A program made the position numbers and the translations under genes. From assembly GCA_050743625.1 (NCBI GenBank), contig JBOGED010000296.1, forward strand, positions 1 to 6,253: 6,253 bases of DNA, in the 5' to 3' direction. Below, in pieces: positions 1-6,206 of the stretch; within the stretch, counting starts at the first letter, position 1, and each line of letters starts with the position of its first letter. Source of the DNA: JBOGED01 sp050743625. Lineage in GTDB: Bacteria > Actinomycetota > Nitriliruptoria > Euzebyales > Egibacteraceae. The notes beneath the pieces are model-generated. The model had not been told where the DNA came from. It did not search any database and saw only the letters and a list, made by a program, of their open reading frames with translations.

Positions 1-493
1 GCCCGGTCGCGTGCGCCGCCGAGGGGAGGAGCACGACCAGCACGGCCATCGCGGCGACCGGGAGCAGGCCACGCCCGTATCGGGCCGGCTGCCATGCCGC
101 GAGAAGGAACCCGAGCGAGATCGCGGCATGCAGCCCGGACAGATCCTGGCCGAAGTGCCCGGCGATGACCGCCGTCCCGGGTAGCCCGGCGAGCGCGAGA
201 GCAAACAGCGCGAGCCCGGCAAGCCCGGCTGTTCCCAAGAGCAAGCGGGCGGTCTCGCGCGCAGCGGTTGGTGGAGGTTCGGCTTGGAATGCCTCGATCG
301 CCGCGCTCGCGACATCGGGGCTACCCGCCGGCCGTACCCGGACGGCGCGGGTGACCTGGTCGAGTACCGATGCCCAGGTCGTGCATGCCCCGCAGCTCTC
401 AAGATGTCCCCGCGCCACCGGATCATCGAGCGCTTCGGTGTCGCGGTATGCCGACAGCCATTCTCGTGCATCCCTGCACTCACGAGCTGCCAT
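1..493 (-). CDS. Membrane zinc-finger anti-sigma factor (zf-HC2/ZAS type), 3'-truncated by window edge
   Basis: I translated this gene by eye: 164 codons are visible and the frame is still open at the left edge, so the C-terminus is missing. The start ATG (493-491) lies inside the end of the sigma-factor gene and has a strong Shine-Dalgarno 7 bases upstream. Residues 30-37 read HLESCGAC, the Hx3Cx2C signature of zinc-binding anti-sigma (ZAS) domains, with an extra Cys at residue 6 that could be a fourth ligand. After a linker (about 50-80) come hydrophobic segments at about 83-104, 120-135 and 143-160, so the protein is probably a multi-pass membrane protein. By family knowledge, the cytoplasmic ZAS domain would sequester the co-encoded ECF sigma factor, and a signal at the membrane would release it. 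The signal is unknown. A more general zf-HC2 membrane protein that is not an anti-sigma factor is the main alternative. Confidence 0.8.
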   Translation of the reverse strand, partial: MAARECRDAREWLSAYRDTEALDDPVARGHLESCGACTTWASVLDQVTRAVRVRPAGSPDVASAAIEAFQAEPPPTAARETARLLLGTAGLAGLALFALALAGLPGTAVIAGHFGQDLSGLHAAISLGFLLAAWQPARYGRGLLPVAAMAVLVVLLPSAAHATG

Positions 494-1025
494 CGTGGAT
501 CCCCTCCTCTTGCACGCTCAAGCCCGCCGCCAACCGTTCCCGTGACCGGAACACCCTTGAGCGGATCGTTCCAACCCTGCACCCGGCGACCTGGGCCGCC
601 TGCTCGTAGGAGAGCCCCACGAGCTGTGTGAGCGCGAATGCCTGCCGCAGGTCTGGCGGCAGGTCGTTCACCAGCTGTGCGATCTCGACGGCGCCCGACG
701 AGGATGCCACCGTCCGGTCGGGCTCCATGTCGTAGGCCCGGGCGTCGCGGTGCCGGCGCTCACGTCGCAGGACCTCGGCGACGGAGCGCCGTGCGAGCAC
801 CAACAGGTAGACGCGAACAGGGGCCTCTCCCCGGTAACGACGGATCGCGGTCACCGCGCGGAGGAACGTCTCCTGAGCGGCCTCGAAGGCGAGCTCCCGA
901 TCACCGACCAAGGCGTAGCAGTAGCGCCATACGTCGTCCTGGAGCGCCCGGCACACGGCTTCGAATGCCTGGGCGTCTCCACGCGCCGCCTCGCGCGCCA
1001 CCGCGTTGATGTCACCTGCGCTCAC
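480..1025 (-). CDS. ECF-family RNA polymerase sigma factor (SigC-like)
   Basis: This 181-residue protein has the length and two-domain layout of an ECF (group 4) sigma-70 factor, which redirects RNA polymerase to stress or envelope promoters. Region 2 spans about residues 18-92. It contains QDDVWRYCYAL and the region 2.2-like AAQETFLRA, followed by the -10 recognition helix ending in a basic RRERRHR stretch. A short linker leads to region 4 (about 118-167): the DLPPDLRQAF helix, then LSYEQAAQVAGCRVGTIRSR as the helix-turn-helix that reads the -35 element. The DVWR, LTQLVGLSY and CxVGTIRSR wording resembles mycobacterial SigC as I remember it, but I did not search. The given start is GTG at 1025, with no clear Shine-Dalgarno. 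Val9 (GTG at 1001-999), preceded by an AGGTGA, is an alternative. The last 14 bases overlap the anti-sigma gene. Autoregulation is likely for such pairs but is not demonstrated here. Confidence 0.9.
   Translation of the reverse strand: MSAGDINAVAREAARGDAQAFEAVCRALQDDVWRYCYALVGDRELAFEAAQETFLRAVTAIRRYRGEAPVRVYLLVLARRSVAEVLRRERRHRDARAYDMEPDRTVASSSGAVEIAQLVNDLPPDLRQAFALTQLVGLSYEQAAQVAGCRVGTIRSRVFRSRERLAAGLSVQEEGIHDGSS
501..509 (-). promoter_or_regulatory. Strong ribosome binding site of the anti-sigma gene
   Basis: The minus strand reads GAGGAGGGG here, 7 bases before the anti-sigma ATG and entirely inside the sigma-factor coding sequence. It fixes the anti-sigma start at 493. It also suggests that translation of the two overlapping genes is coupled, which would keep the anti-sigma factor in stoichiometric supply. 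Confidence 0.75.
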
Positions 1026-1108
1026 GACACAAGGGTGCCAACTGTGAGGGACATAGTTCCAATGAACCTTGATCCCGGTGAGATGCGCCGAGCAGGTAGA
1101 AAGGCAGG
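1026..1108. promoter_or_regulatory. Divergent promoter region between sigma factor and sppA
   Basis: This 83-base spacer must hold the promoters for the leftward sigma/anti-sigma pair and the rightward sppA run. At 1048-1060 lies GGGACATAGTTCC, an imperfect dyad. Its minus strand reads GGAAC, the typical -35 core of ECF promoters, and its plus strand reads GGGAC. I could not find a convincing ECF -10 element (such as CGTC) at 16-18 bases on either side, so the promoter assignment is only by position. A short AAAGG (1100-1104) serves as the sppA ribosome binding site. Confidence 0.4.
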
Positions 1109-2923
1109 ATGATGAACGGACGAATGCAACGCGCGTTGAGAGTTGGTCGTGTGGCGCTCATCGGGTTGGCGATCGGATCGTTCGCGCTGGGAATAGTGGC
1201 CGCCGCCGCGGGCTTCACCGAGCGGATCGATGACCGTTCGGCGTTCTTGCTGCAGGCCACGGCGGTCGCCGTGGTGCTATTGGGCGGCGCGGCGCTCTGT
1301 GGCGCGATTGCCCGGCGCGTGCCGCGCTCCACCGTCCTCGAGCTGGACCTCACCGAGCCTCTGGCCGAGCAGCCGGCATTGCCGCGGTACGGGGGCAAGC
1401 TGACGCTGCAGCAGGCCGTCACCGCGATTGAGCGCGCGGCCACCGACAAGCGGATCGACGGTGTGGTCGCCTGGGTGCGCTCGCCCGCCCGAGGTCTCGC
1501 GAGCGCGCAAGAGCTGCGGGACGCCATCGAAGCCTTCCGCCAGGCCGGAAAGTTCGCGGTCGCGTACGCCGAGACGTTCGGCGAGGTTACCGGATCGACC
1601 GGCGCCTACTACCTGGCCACGGCCTTCGACGAGATCTGGCTGCAGCCATCTGGCGACGTGGGTCTGCTCGGTCTGGCCGTCGAGGTCAACTTCTTTCGGG
1701 GCGCGCTCGACAAGCTGGGCATCGACCCACAGCTCGACCACCGGCGCGAGTACAAGGCGGCGAAGAACCGCCTCACCGAGACCAAGTTCACGCCGGCGCA
1801 CCGGGAAGCCTCGGAGCGCATCGTCGTATCGTTGTTCGACCAGATCGTCACGGGGATCGCGGAAGGCCGAGGCTTGGAACCCGCGAGGGTTCGAGCGCTC
1901 GTCGATACCGGGCCCGTGCTCGGTACCGAGGCCGTGCAGGCGGGTCTCGTCGACCGGCTCGGGTATCGCGACGAGATCGTCGAACGCTTCGATCCCCGGT
2001 TGCTCGCCCTGCCGACCTATCTGAAGCGCTCCGCGAGACGCGCGAGCCGGCGGCGCCGGGTGACCGGGGTCGCGCTGATCTACGGCAACGGCCAGATCGT
2101 CTCGGGTCCCAGCCGGCCGGGCGTGCTCGCCCGCGCGGTGATGGGCTCGGACACGGTGACGTCGGCGTTCCGCGCCGCGGTGAAAGATAAGCGGGTCAAA
2201 GGGATCCTGTTCCGCGTCGATAGCCCGGGCGGCTCGGTTGTGGCCTCTGACGCGATCCGCCGCGCGGTCGCGAAAGCACGTGAGGCCGGCAAGCCTGTGG
2301 TCGTCTCGATGGGCGACGTCGCCGGCTCCGGCGGCTACTACGTCGCCATGGACGCCGACCGCATCGTCGCGCACCCCGCCACGATCACCGGTTCGATCGG
2401 CGTCGTCAGCGGGAAAGCGGTGGCCGCCGGCTTGAAAGCCAAGCTCGGGATCTCGCATGACGAGGTCCACGCGGGCGCGCACGCGCTCATCTCCTCGGTC
2501 AACACGCCCTACTCGCCGTCGGAATGGGACCACCTGCAGCGTTCGCTCGACCGGGTCTACAACGAGTTCGTCGAGAGGGTGGCCACCGGCCGGGATCTCG
2601 AGGTCGAGCGAGTGCACGAGATTGCCAAGGGCCGTGTCTGGTCGGGCGCCGACGCGCAGGCGCGGGGCCTTGTGGACGAGCTCGGCGGCTACACGGTCGC
2701 GATGCGGGCGCTCCGGGAGCTGTTGGACCTGTCCCCGGACGAGGGCGTGCGGCTGATTGAGTTTCCTCGGGGTCGTCTCGCCTTGGCCGGGCTGCTGCGG
2801 CGCGGCGAGCGGGGTGAGCTCGCCGAGCTGCGCGCGCTGGCGGCGCCAGTGACGAGCCTCGTTCACGAGTTGACCAGCATTGGGGCGTTAGAGATGCCTG
2901 AGATCCGGTTGCACCGGTGGTAG
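1109..2923 (+). CDS. sppA: Signal peptide peptidase SppA, long (two-domain, 67K) type
   Basis: This is a 604-residue membrane serine protease of the S49 family, expected to cleave leftover signal peptides and other membrane peptides. The N-terminus has two hydrophobic segments (about 15-35 and 46-69). Two homologous ClpP/crotonase-like domains follow, at about 75-300 and 318-540. The catalytic pair of E. coli SppA is recognisable. The general-base lysine is Lys216, in REYKAAKNRLT of the first domain. The nucleophile is Ser407, in GDVAGSGGYYVA of the second domain, preceded by the FRVDSPGGS oxyanion-type motif (368-376). The first domain has the matching but non-catalytic GSTGAYYLA (162-170). 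Length and spacing fit the double-domain type rather than the short SppA36K form. Two adjacent ATG codons are possible starts. The AAAGG at 1100-1104 is better spaced for the second (1112). The zinc-ribbon gene starts 12 bases downstream. Confidence 0.9.
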   Translation: MMNGRMQRALRVGRVALIGLAIGSFALGIVAAAAGFTERIDDRSAFLLQATAVAVVLLGGAALCGAIARRVPRSTVLELDLTEPLAEQPALPRYGGKLTLQQAVTAIERAATDKRIDGVVAWVRSPARGLASAQELRDAIEAFRQAGKFAVAYAETFGEVTGSTGAYYLATAFDEIWLQPSGDVGLLGLAVEVNFFRGALDKLGIDPQLDHRREYKAAKNRLTETKFTPAHREASERIVVSLFDQIVTGIAEGRGLEPARVRALVDTGPVLGTEAVQAGLVDRLGYRDEIVERFDPRLLALPTYLKRSARRASRRRRVTGVALIYGNGQIVSGPSRPGVLARAVMGSDTVTSAFRAAVKDKRVKGILFRVDSPGGSVVASDAIRRAVAKAREAGKPVVVSMGDVAGSGGYYVAMDADRIVAHPATITGSIGVVSGKAVAAGLKAKLGISHDEVHAGAHALISSVNTPYSPSEWDHLQRSLDRVYNEFVERVATGRDLEVERVHEIAKGRVWSGADAQARGLVDELGGYTVAMRALRELLDLSPDEGVRLIEFPRGRLALAGLLRRGERGELAELRALAAPVTSLVHELTSIGALEMPEIRLHRW

Positions 2924-2935
2924 CTGGGGTAGACC

Positions 2936-3205
2936 GTGCAGGACACTGCAAAGCCGGGGTACGAAAGGTATGGCATGGGAGGCGCGGACCGGGCGGTCGT
3001 GCACCATTGCCAACGGTGCGAGGTCGAGTGGGCGGGAAATGCCACCGCGAAGCCGTCCTGCTGGATGTGCGGGAGCGTCGGGACCGTCGGCCGCCTCCCT
3101 GACCTCGCGCGCATCTCACCCGGAGAGATCGGTTGGTGGGCGCCGGCGCGGACTGCCGTAGATTACCGCCGGAGGCTCGACCAGCGGCGCCGCCAGAGCG
3201 CGTGA
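2936..3205 (+). CDS. Small zinc-ribbon protein of unknown function
   Basis: This 89-residue protein carries two CxxC knuckles, HCQRC (Cys25, Cys28) and CWMCG (Cys42, Cys45), separated by 13 residues. That is a compact zinc-ribbon fold in the middle of the protein. Apart from GEIGWWAP (63-70) and an Arg-rich tail (77-86, YRRRLDQRRR) that could bind nucleic acid or an acidic surface, no further domain is visible. The listed start is GTG, 12 bases after the sppA stop. An in-frame ATG at 2975 (Met14) has a better spaced purine-rich site (GAAAGG, 2962-2967), so the true protein may be 76 residues. Its close spacing to sppA and to the downstream SDR suggests co-transcription. I do not recognise a named family, and the function remains open. 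Confidence 0.7.
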   Translation: MQDTAKPGYERYGMGGADRAVVHHCQRCEVEWAGNATAKPSCWMCGSVGTVGRLPDLARISPGEIGWWAPARTAVDYRRRLDQRRRQSA

Positions 3206-3211
3206 CCCGCA

Positions 3212-3225
3212 GTTCCGAGCGGAAC
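3212..3225. repeat. Short inverted repeat upstream of the SDR gene
   Basis: GTTCCG and CGGAAC flank a 2-base centre (AG), making a perfect 6+6 dyad in the 33-base gap between the zinc-ribbon stop and the SDR start. It could be a small operator or a weak 5-bp hairpin with a GAGC loop. It is not followed by a T run, so it is not a standard terminator. A dyad this short in GC-rich DNA may also be chance. Confidence 0.35.
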
Positions 3226-3227
3226 CC

Positions 3228-3237
3228 GAGGAGGAGG
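3228..3237 (+). promoter_or_regulatory. Purine-rich ribosome binding site of the SDR gene
   Basis: GAGGAGGAGG ends one base before the ATG at 3239. It offers overlapping AGGAGG cores, the upstream one (3229-3234) leaving 4 bases to the start codon. The tight spacing is unusual. The start is nevertheless supported because the Rossmann-fold motif begins only a few residues in, as expected for an SDR. Confidence 0.6.
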
Positions 3238-3238
3238 C

Positions 3239-3976
3239 ATGGTCGCGGGCAAGGTCGCGCTCATCACGGGTGCATCCAGGGGGATCGGGCTCGGTATCGC
3301 CCGTGAGCTGGCCCGATCGGGGGCGATGGTGGCGATCACCGCGCGGAAGCCAGATCAGCTCGCCGACGCCGTCCAACGCCTCGGCGTGGGTGACCGGGCG
3401 ATCGGCATCGCCGGCAACACCGGAGACTCGAAGCACCGCCGGGACGCGGTTGCGGAGGTCGTCGAGCGCTTCGGCAGCATAGACCTGCTCGTCAACAACG
3501 CGGGGATCAACCCGCAGTACGGGCCGCTTGTGGACGCTGACCTCGGCGCCGTGTCGAAGATCATGGAGTACAACGTCGTCGCTCCGCTTGGCTGGGTTCA
3601 GGAGGCGTGGCGCCAATGGATGGCCGGGCACGGTGGCGTCGTGTTGAACATCGCGTCGGTCGGCGGCATCCGCGCCGGCTCCCCAATCGGGGCATACAAC
3701 GCGAGCAAGGCGGCGCTGATCCATCTCACCCGCCAGCTCGCCATCGAGCTCGCTCCTGGCGTGCGCGTGAACGCGATCGCTCCCGCGGTGGTGAAGACGC
3801 AGTTCGCGCGGGCGCTCTACGAGGACCGCGAGGAGGAGGTCGCCGCGACCTACCCGCTGGGGAGGCTCGGCCACATCGAGGACACCGCCACGTTGGGGCG
3901 CTTCCTGCTGTCCGGCGAAGCCTCGTGGATCACCGGTCAGACGGTCGTCGTCGACGGGGGGCTCAGCGTCAAGTGA
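3239..3976 (+). CDS. Short-chain dehydrogenase/reductase (classical SDR, FabG-like)
   Basis: This 245-residue soluble oxidoreductase shows every classical SDR landmark. The nucleotide-binding TGASRGIG is at residues 10-17 and the structural NNAG at 87-90 (LVNNAG). The catalytic tetrad is Asn112 (EYNVVAP), Ser140 (NIASVGG), Tyr153 and Lys157 (YNASK). VRVNAIAPAVVKT (176-188) and the C-terminal WITGQTVVVDGG (230-241) are also typical. Basic residues after the second strand (TARKP, Arg36 and Lys37) and Arg14 favour NADP(H), by family knowledge. The length is normal. The physiological substrate cannot be read from the sequence. FabG-like 3-oxoacyl reduction is a common default label, but many paralogues act on other alcohols or ketones. 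It lies 33 bases after the zinc-ribbon gene and converges with the CHAD gene at a 14-base gap. Confidence 0.92.
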   Translation: MVAGKVALITGASRGIGLGIARELARSGAMVAITARKPDQLADAVQRLGVGDRAIGIAGNTGDSKHRRDAVAEVVERFGSIDLLVNNAGINPQYGPLVDADLGAVSKIMEYNVVAPLGWVQEAWRQWMAGHGGVVLNIASVGGIRAGSPIGAYNASKAALIHLTRQLAIELAPGVRVNAIAPAVVKTQFARALYEDREEEVAATYPLGRLGHIEDTATLGRFLLSGEASWITGQTVVVDGGLSVK

Positions 3977-3990
3977 CGGGACCAAAGAGG

Positions 3991-5076
3991 TCAACATCCG
4001 CCTCCGGCGGCGCGGACGGCCGCCACGAGCTCGCGCCGGTCCATCGACGACCGACCGGCGAGGTCGAGCTGCCGGGCCTTGCGGTACAGCTGCTCCTTGG
4101 TAAGGCGGTCCAACGAGTCGTCGGGGCCGGAGAGGTCGGAGATCGCGCCGACAGGGAGTTCCTCGCCGAAGACGCGCCACGATTTCCAGTAGCCGCTCAT
4201 CCGATCACCGAACGCGCGCGGCCGTTCGACGTACAGGCGGGCGCCCGCTTGTGTGGCGCGACGCTGGAGGTCGGCCCGGCTGTCGTCCACGATCACAAGG
4301 GCCCAGGAAACTGAGGCCGTGCCCCCGAACTCGTCCGGCGACGAGCGCAGCTGGCCGGTCAGCACCGCGAGGTCGTGATCGTCCCCCAACGCGTCGCCGA
4401 GATGGTGCAGCGCGCCAACGAGGGGCTTTATCATGCTCGGGGCCGAGTCCCGCAGCAGGCGCGCGTGATACCAGGAGTACTTCACGCGCTTCCGCCATTC
4501 GTGGAGTGCCTCGTCGCAGGGTTGCTCGGTACTGTCCTCGAAGCGGTTCCGTCCCTGTTTGTAGGTCTTGACCAACCCGGCGGACAGGGGAGAGAAGTCG
4601 TCGTCGAACGAGGCGCCCTCGATGTGGCTCTTGCCCTCGACGAGCAGGTCCCGGGCGCGCCCCACCCGTGCCTTCTGGTCCGCCACGGCGAGGGTCGCGG
4701 ATCTAGCCCGTGCGGCCAGACCTTCCCTGACCTCTGAGATGCCGTCACAGGGGAGTTGATCGGTGTGCGCGGCGACCAGGCAGTCGAAGGTCGCCAGCAA
4801 GGCATGTGCGTCCCGGATCGGTGACAGCTGTAGGGCGGCGTCCCGGAACGCGGCGTTGGCCCGCGGGTAGGCGTCTGGGATTGCCGGGCGAACCAGCCTG
4901 AGAAGGCCGCGCAGCTTCTTGCACCGCTTTCGCACATCGTGCACCGCGTCCTCGACGGTTTTCGGGTCAAAGCCGGCGAGATGGTCGAGACGGTCCAGCG
5001 CCCCCTGGACCTGCTCATTGGCGATGCGGTGAACGCCGTCGGGGATGGTCTCGGTCAGGATGAATCGGTATGCCAT
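3991..5076 (-). CDS. CHAD-domain polyphosphate-binding protein with C-terminal Rho-N/SAP-like tail
   Basis: This 361-residue protein is built from two pseudo-repeats typical of CHAD domains (conserved histidine alpha-helical domain). The first has VHDVRKRCKKLRGLLR (45-60; His46 and clustered Arg/Lys) and IRDAHALLATF (87-97; His91). The second has LHEWRKRVKY (191-200; His192) and GDDHDLAVL (231-239; His234). These basic and histidine faces form the polyphosphate-binding channel in characterised members. After about residue 310 an acidic linker leads to LTKEQLYRKARQLDLAGRSS (325-344) and a following MDRRELVAAVR, which read like a Rho N-terminal/SAP-type helix-turn-helix module. It has no CYTH triphosphatase domain, unlike many CHAD proteins. 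It is divergent, with a 62-base spacer, from a ppk1 relic, which fits a former polyphosphate locus. The frame is fully open, with conserved key residues. The ATG at 5076 has only a weak Shine-Dalgarno (GGTAGG, part of a palindrome). Confidence 0.88.
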   Translation of the reverse strand: MAYRFILTETIPDGVHRIANEQVQGALDRLDHLAGFDPKTVEDAVHDVRKRCKKLRGLLRLVRPAIPDAYPRANAAFRDAALQLSPIRDAHALLATFDCLVAAHTDQLPCDGISEVREGLAARARSATLAVADQKARVGRARDLLVEGKSHIEGASFDDDFSPLSAGLVKTYKQGRNRFEDSTEQPCDEALHEWRKRVKYSWYHARLLRDSAPSMIKPLVGALHHLGDALGDDHDLAVLTGQLRSSPDEFGGTASVSWALVIVDDSRADLQRRATQAGARLYVERPRAFGDRMSGYWKSWRVFGEELPVGAISDLSGPDDSLDRLTKEQLYRKARQLDLAGRSSMDRRELVAAVRAAGGGC

Positions 5077-5078
5077 GG

Positions 5079-5090
5079 GGTAGGCCTACC
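5079..5090. promoter_or_regulatory. Perfect 12-bp palindrome in the CHAD/ppk1 divergent spacer
   Basis: GGTAGGCCTACC is a perfect palindrome located 2 bases upstream of the CHAD start codon. The position and symmetry suit a repressor operator. It also supplies the only candidate Shine-Dalgarno for the CHAD gene (GGTAGG on the minus strand). No known operator consensus was recognised, and it does not look like a Pho box. Confidence 0.4.
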
Positions 5091-5100
5091 ACTAACCGCC

Positions 5101-5116
5101 CAGTCACAAACGACTG
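5101..5116. repeat. Second inverted repeat in the CHAD/ppk1 spacer
   Basis: CAGTC and GACTG flank a 6-base A-rich centre (ACAAAC). The repeat lies 10 bases from the 12-bp palindrome, and it is the least GC-rich part of the spacer. It could belong to a promoter or operator of either gene. The arms are only 5 bp, so chance is possible. Confidence 0.3.
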
Positions 5117-5138
5117 TTCGACCAGACCAAGAGAGGGG

Positions 5139-6206
5139 ATGTCGGTGCGTGTGTTCTTTGATCGTGAGGCATCGGAGCTGGAGTACCACGCCCGGGTGCT
5201 CGCACGGGCAGGAGACGCCGCGCTTCCACTGCTCGAGCGGGCGAAGTTCCTCGCGATCTTCACCACGCTGACCGACGAGCTCTTTCGGGTACGGGTCGGC
5301 GCGTTGAAGGAGCGTCAAGCCGCGGGGATCACGTCCCTGTCGCCTGGTGGCCACACGCCGGCACAGTAGATCGACGCGCTCCACCGGCGGTTCCTGAAGC
5401 TGTGCGGCCAACAACGCGAGCTCTTCGAGAAGCTGGTGCCCGAGCTGGCCGAGAACGGCATCCTGCTGCGCGCGTGGGCGGACATCGACGAGACGGGGCG
5501 CAAGCGCTTGTCAGAAGACTTCGATCGCCGGATCAGGCCCGTGCTCACCCCCTTGGCCGTCGGGCCCGCGCACCCCTTCCCGTTTATCTCGGATCTCAGC
5601 CTCAGCGTCGGGGTCATTCTCGCCGACGACGGAGATCGCGGGTTCGGTCGCATCAAGGTGCCCGAGACCTTTGCCCGGTTCGTCATGTTGGACAGCGATG
5701 ACGGCACGGTGGTGGTGCCGATCGAAGAGGTGATCGGTGCCCACGCCGATCAAGTGTTCCCCGACCGGCGCGTGACCGGCTGGCACAGCTTTCTCTCGTC
5801 CGTGCCGCCGAGTCCCGGAAGCAAGTGGCTGCCGTCGTAGAGCTGAAAGCGAGGTTCGACGAGCAGGCGAACATCCGCTGGGCCGAGCAGCTCGAGGCGG
5901 CGGGCGTCCACGTGGTCTTCGACCCATGCGAAGGCGGCACTCGTCGTGCGGTCCGATCCCGATGGCCGCATCCGCCGGTATGGTCACATCGGGTCTGGCA
6001 ACTTCAATCCCAGCACCGCCACCTCATACGAGGACCTTGGCTTCTTCACGGCCGACCCTGTGTTGACCGAGGACCTGGCCGAGCTGCTCAACATGCTCAC
6101 CACCCACAGCCGACGGGGAAGGTTCTCTAAGGGGCTGGGCATAAATGACGTTGCTGTTTCCGACCGCAGCCGCCCACCCGCTCGCCTCGCGGCGTTCCCG
6201 GTGTGA
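5139..6206 (+). pseudogene. ppk1: Degraded polyphosphate kinase 1 gene
   Basis: Intact PPK1 (about 700 residues) makes polyphosphate from ATP. Here its pieces are in order but broken. From ATG 5139 the N domain is clear (PLLERAKFLAIF, FRVRVGALKER, HTPAQ), then TAG at 5367-5369 stops it after 76 codons. The same frame continues with PVLTPLAVGPAHPFPFISDL and KVPETFARFV until about 5788. It then jumps frame to VRAAESRKQVAAVVELKARF (about 5801-5860). That loses roughly 150 residues of the middle, an estimate from the family layout as I remember it. A second change at about 5921 drops the GLVGLK-type segment and returns to the first frame with THAKAALVV (5922-5948), where the catalytic His codon is 5925-5927. 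GHIGSGNFNP and YEDLGFFTADP follow, to about 6135. The C-terminal domain with the second catalytic His is absent. The N-terminal SNLDEF motif is also altered, to TLTDELF. Several independent lesions make sequencing error unlikely. Confidence 0.9.

Noticed and set aside
1026..1060. A complete ECF autoregulatory promoter for the sigma gene
   Set aside because: GGAAC is present on the minus strand, but no plausible -10 element is found at 16-18 bases, so only a weak partial match remains.
1277..2866. A 529-codon open frame on the minus strand opposite sppA
   Set aside because: It is antisense to a gene with clear catalytic motifs, its composition is rich in Arg, Gly, Asp and His as expected for a GC-driven shadow frame, and no domain is recognisable.
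4006..4024. GC hairpin (GGCGGC and GCCGCC arms) 30 bases after the SDR stop as a terminator
   Set aside because: It lies inside the CHAD coding sequence, encodes its Ala/Gly tail, and has no T tract, so base composition explains it well enough.
3116..4180. A 354-codon minus-strand open frame opposite the SDR gene
   Set aside because: It overlaps the well-supported SDR and part of the CHAD gene, and has low-complexity Arg/Asp/Pro content without any family motif.
5367..5369. The TAG in the ppk1 relic as a programmed readthrough or recoding site
   Set aside because: Downstream frame breaks and the missing central and C-terminal regions mean readthrough could not yield a working enzyme.
5825..6206. 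The 3' ppk1 pieces as separate small functional genes
   Set aside because: They are fragments of one PPK1 catalytic domain in two frames, without their own ribosome binding sites, and the key blocks are separated from each other by a frame change.
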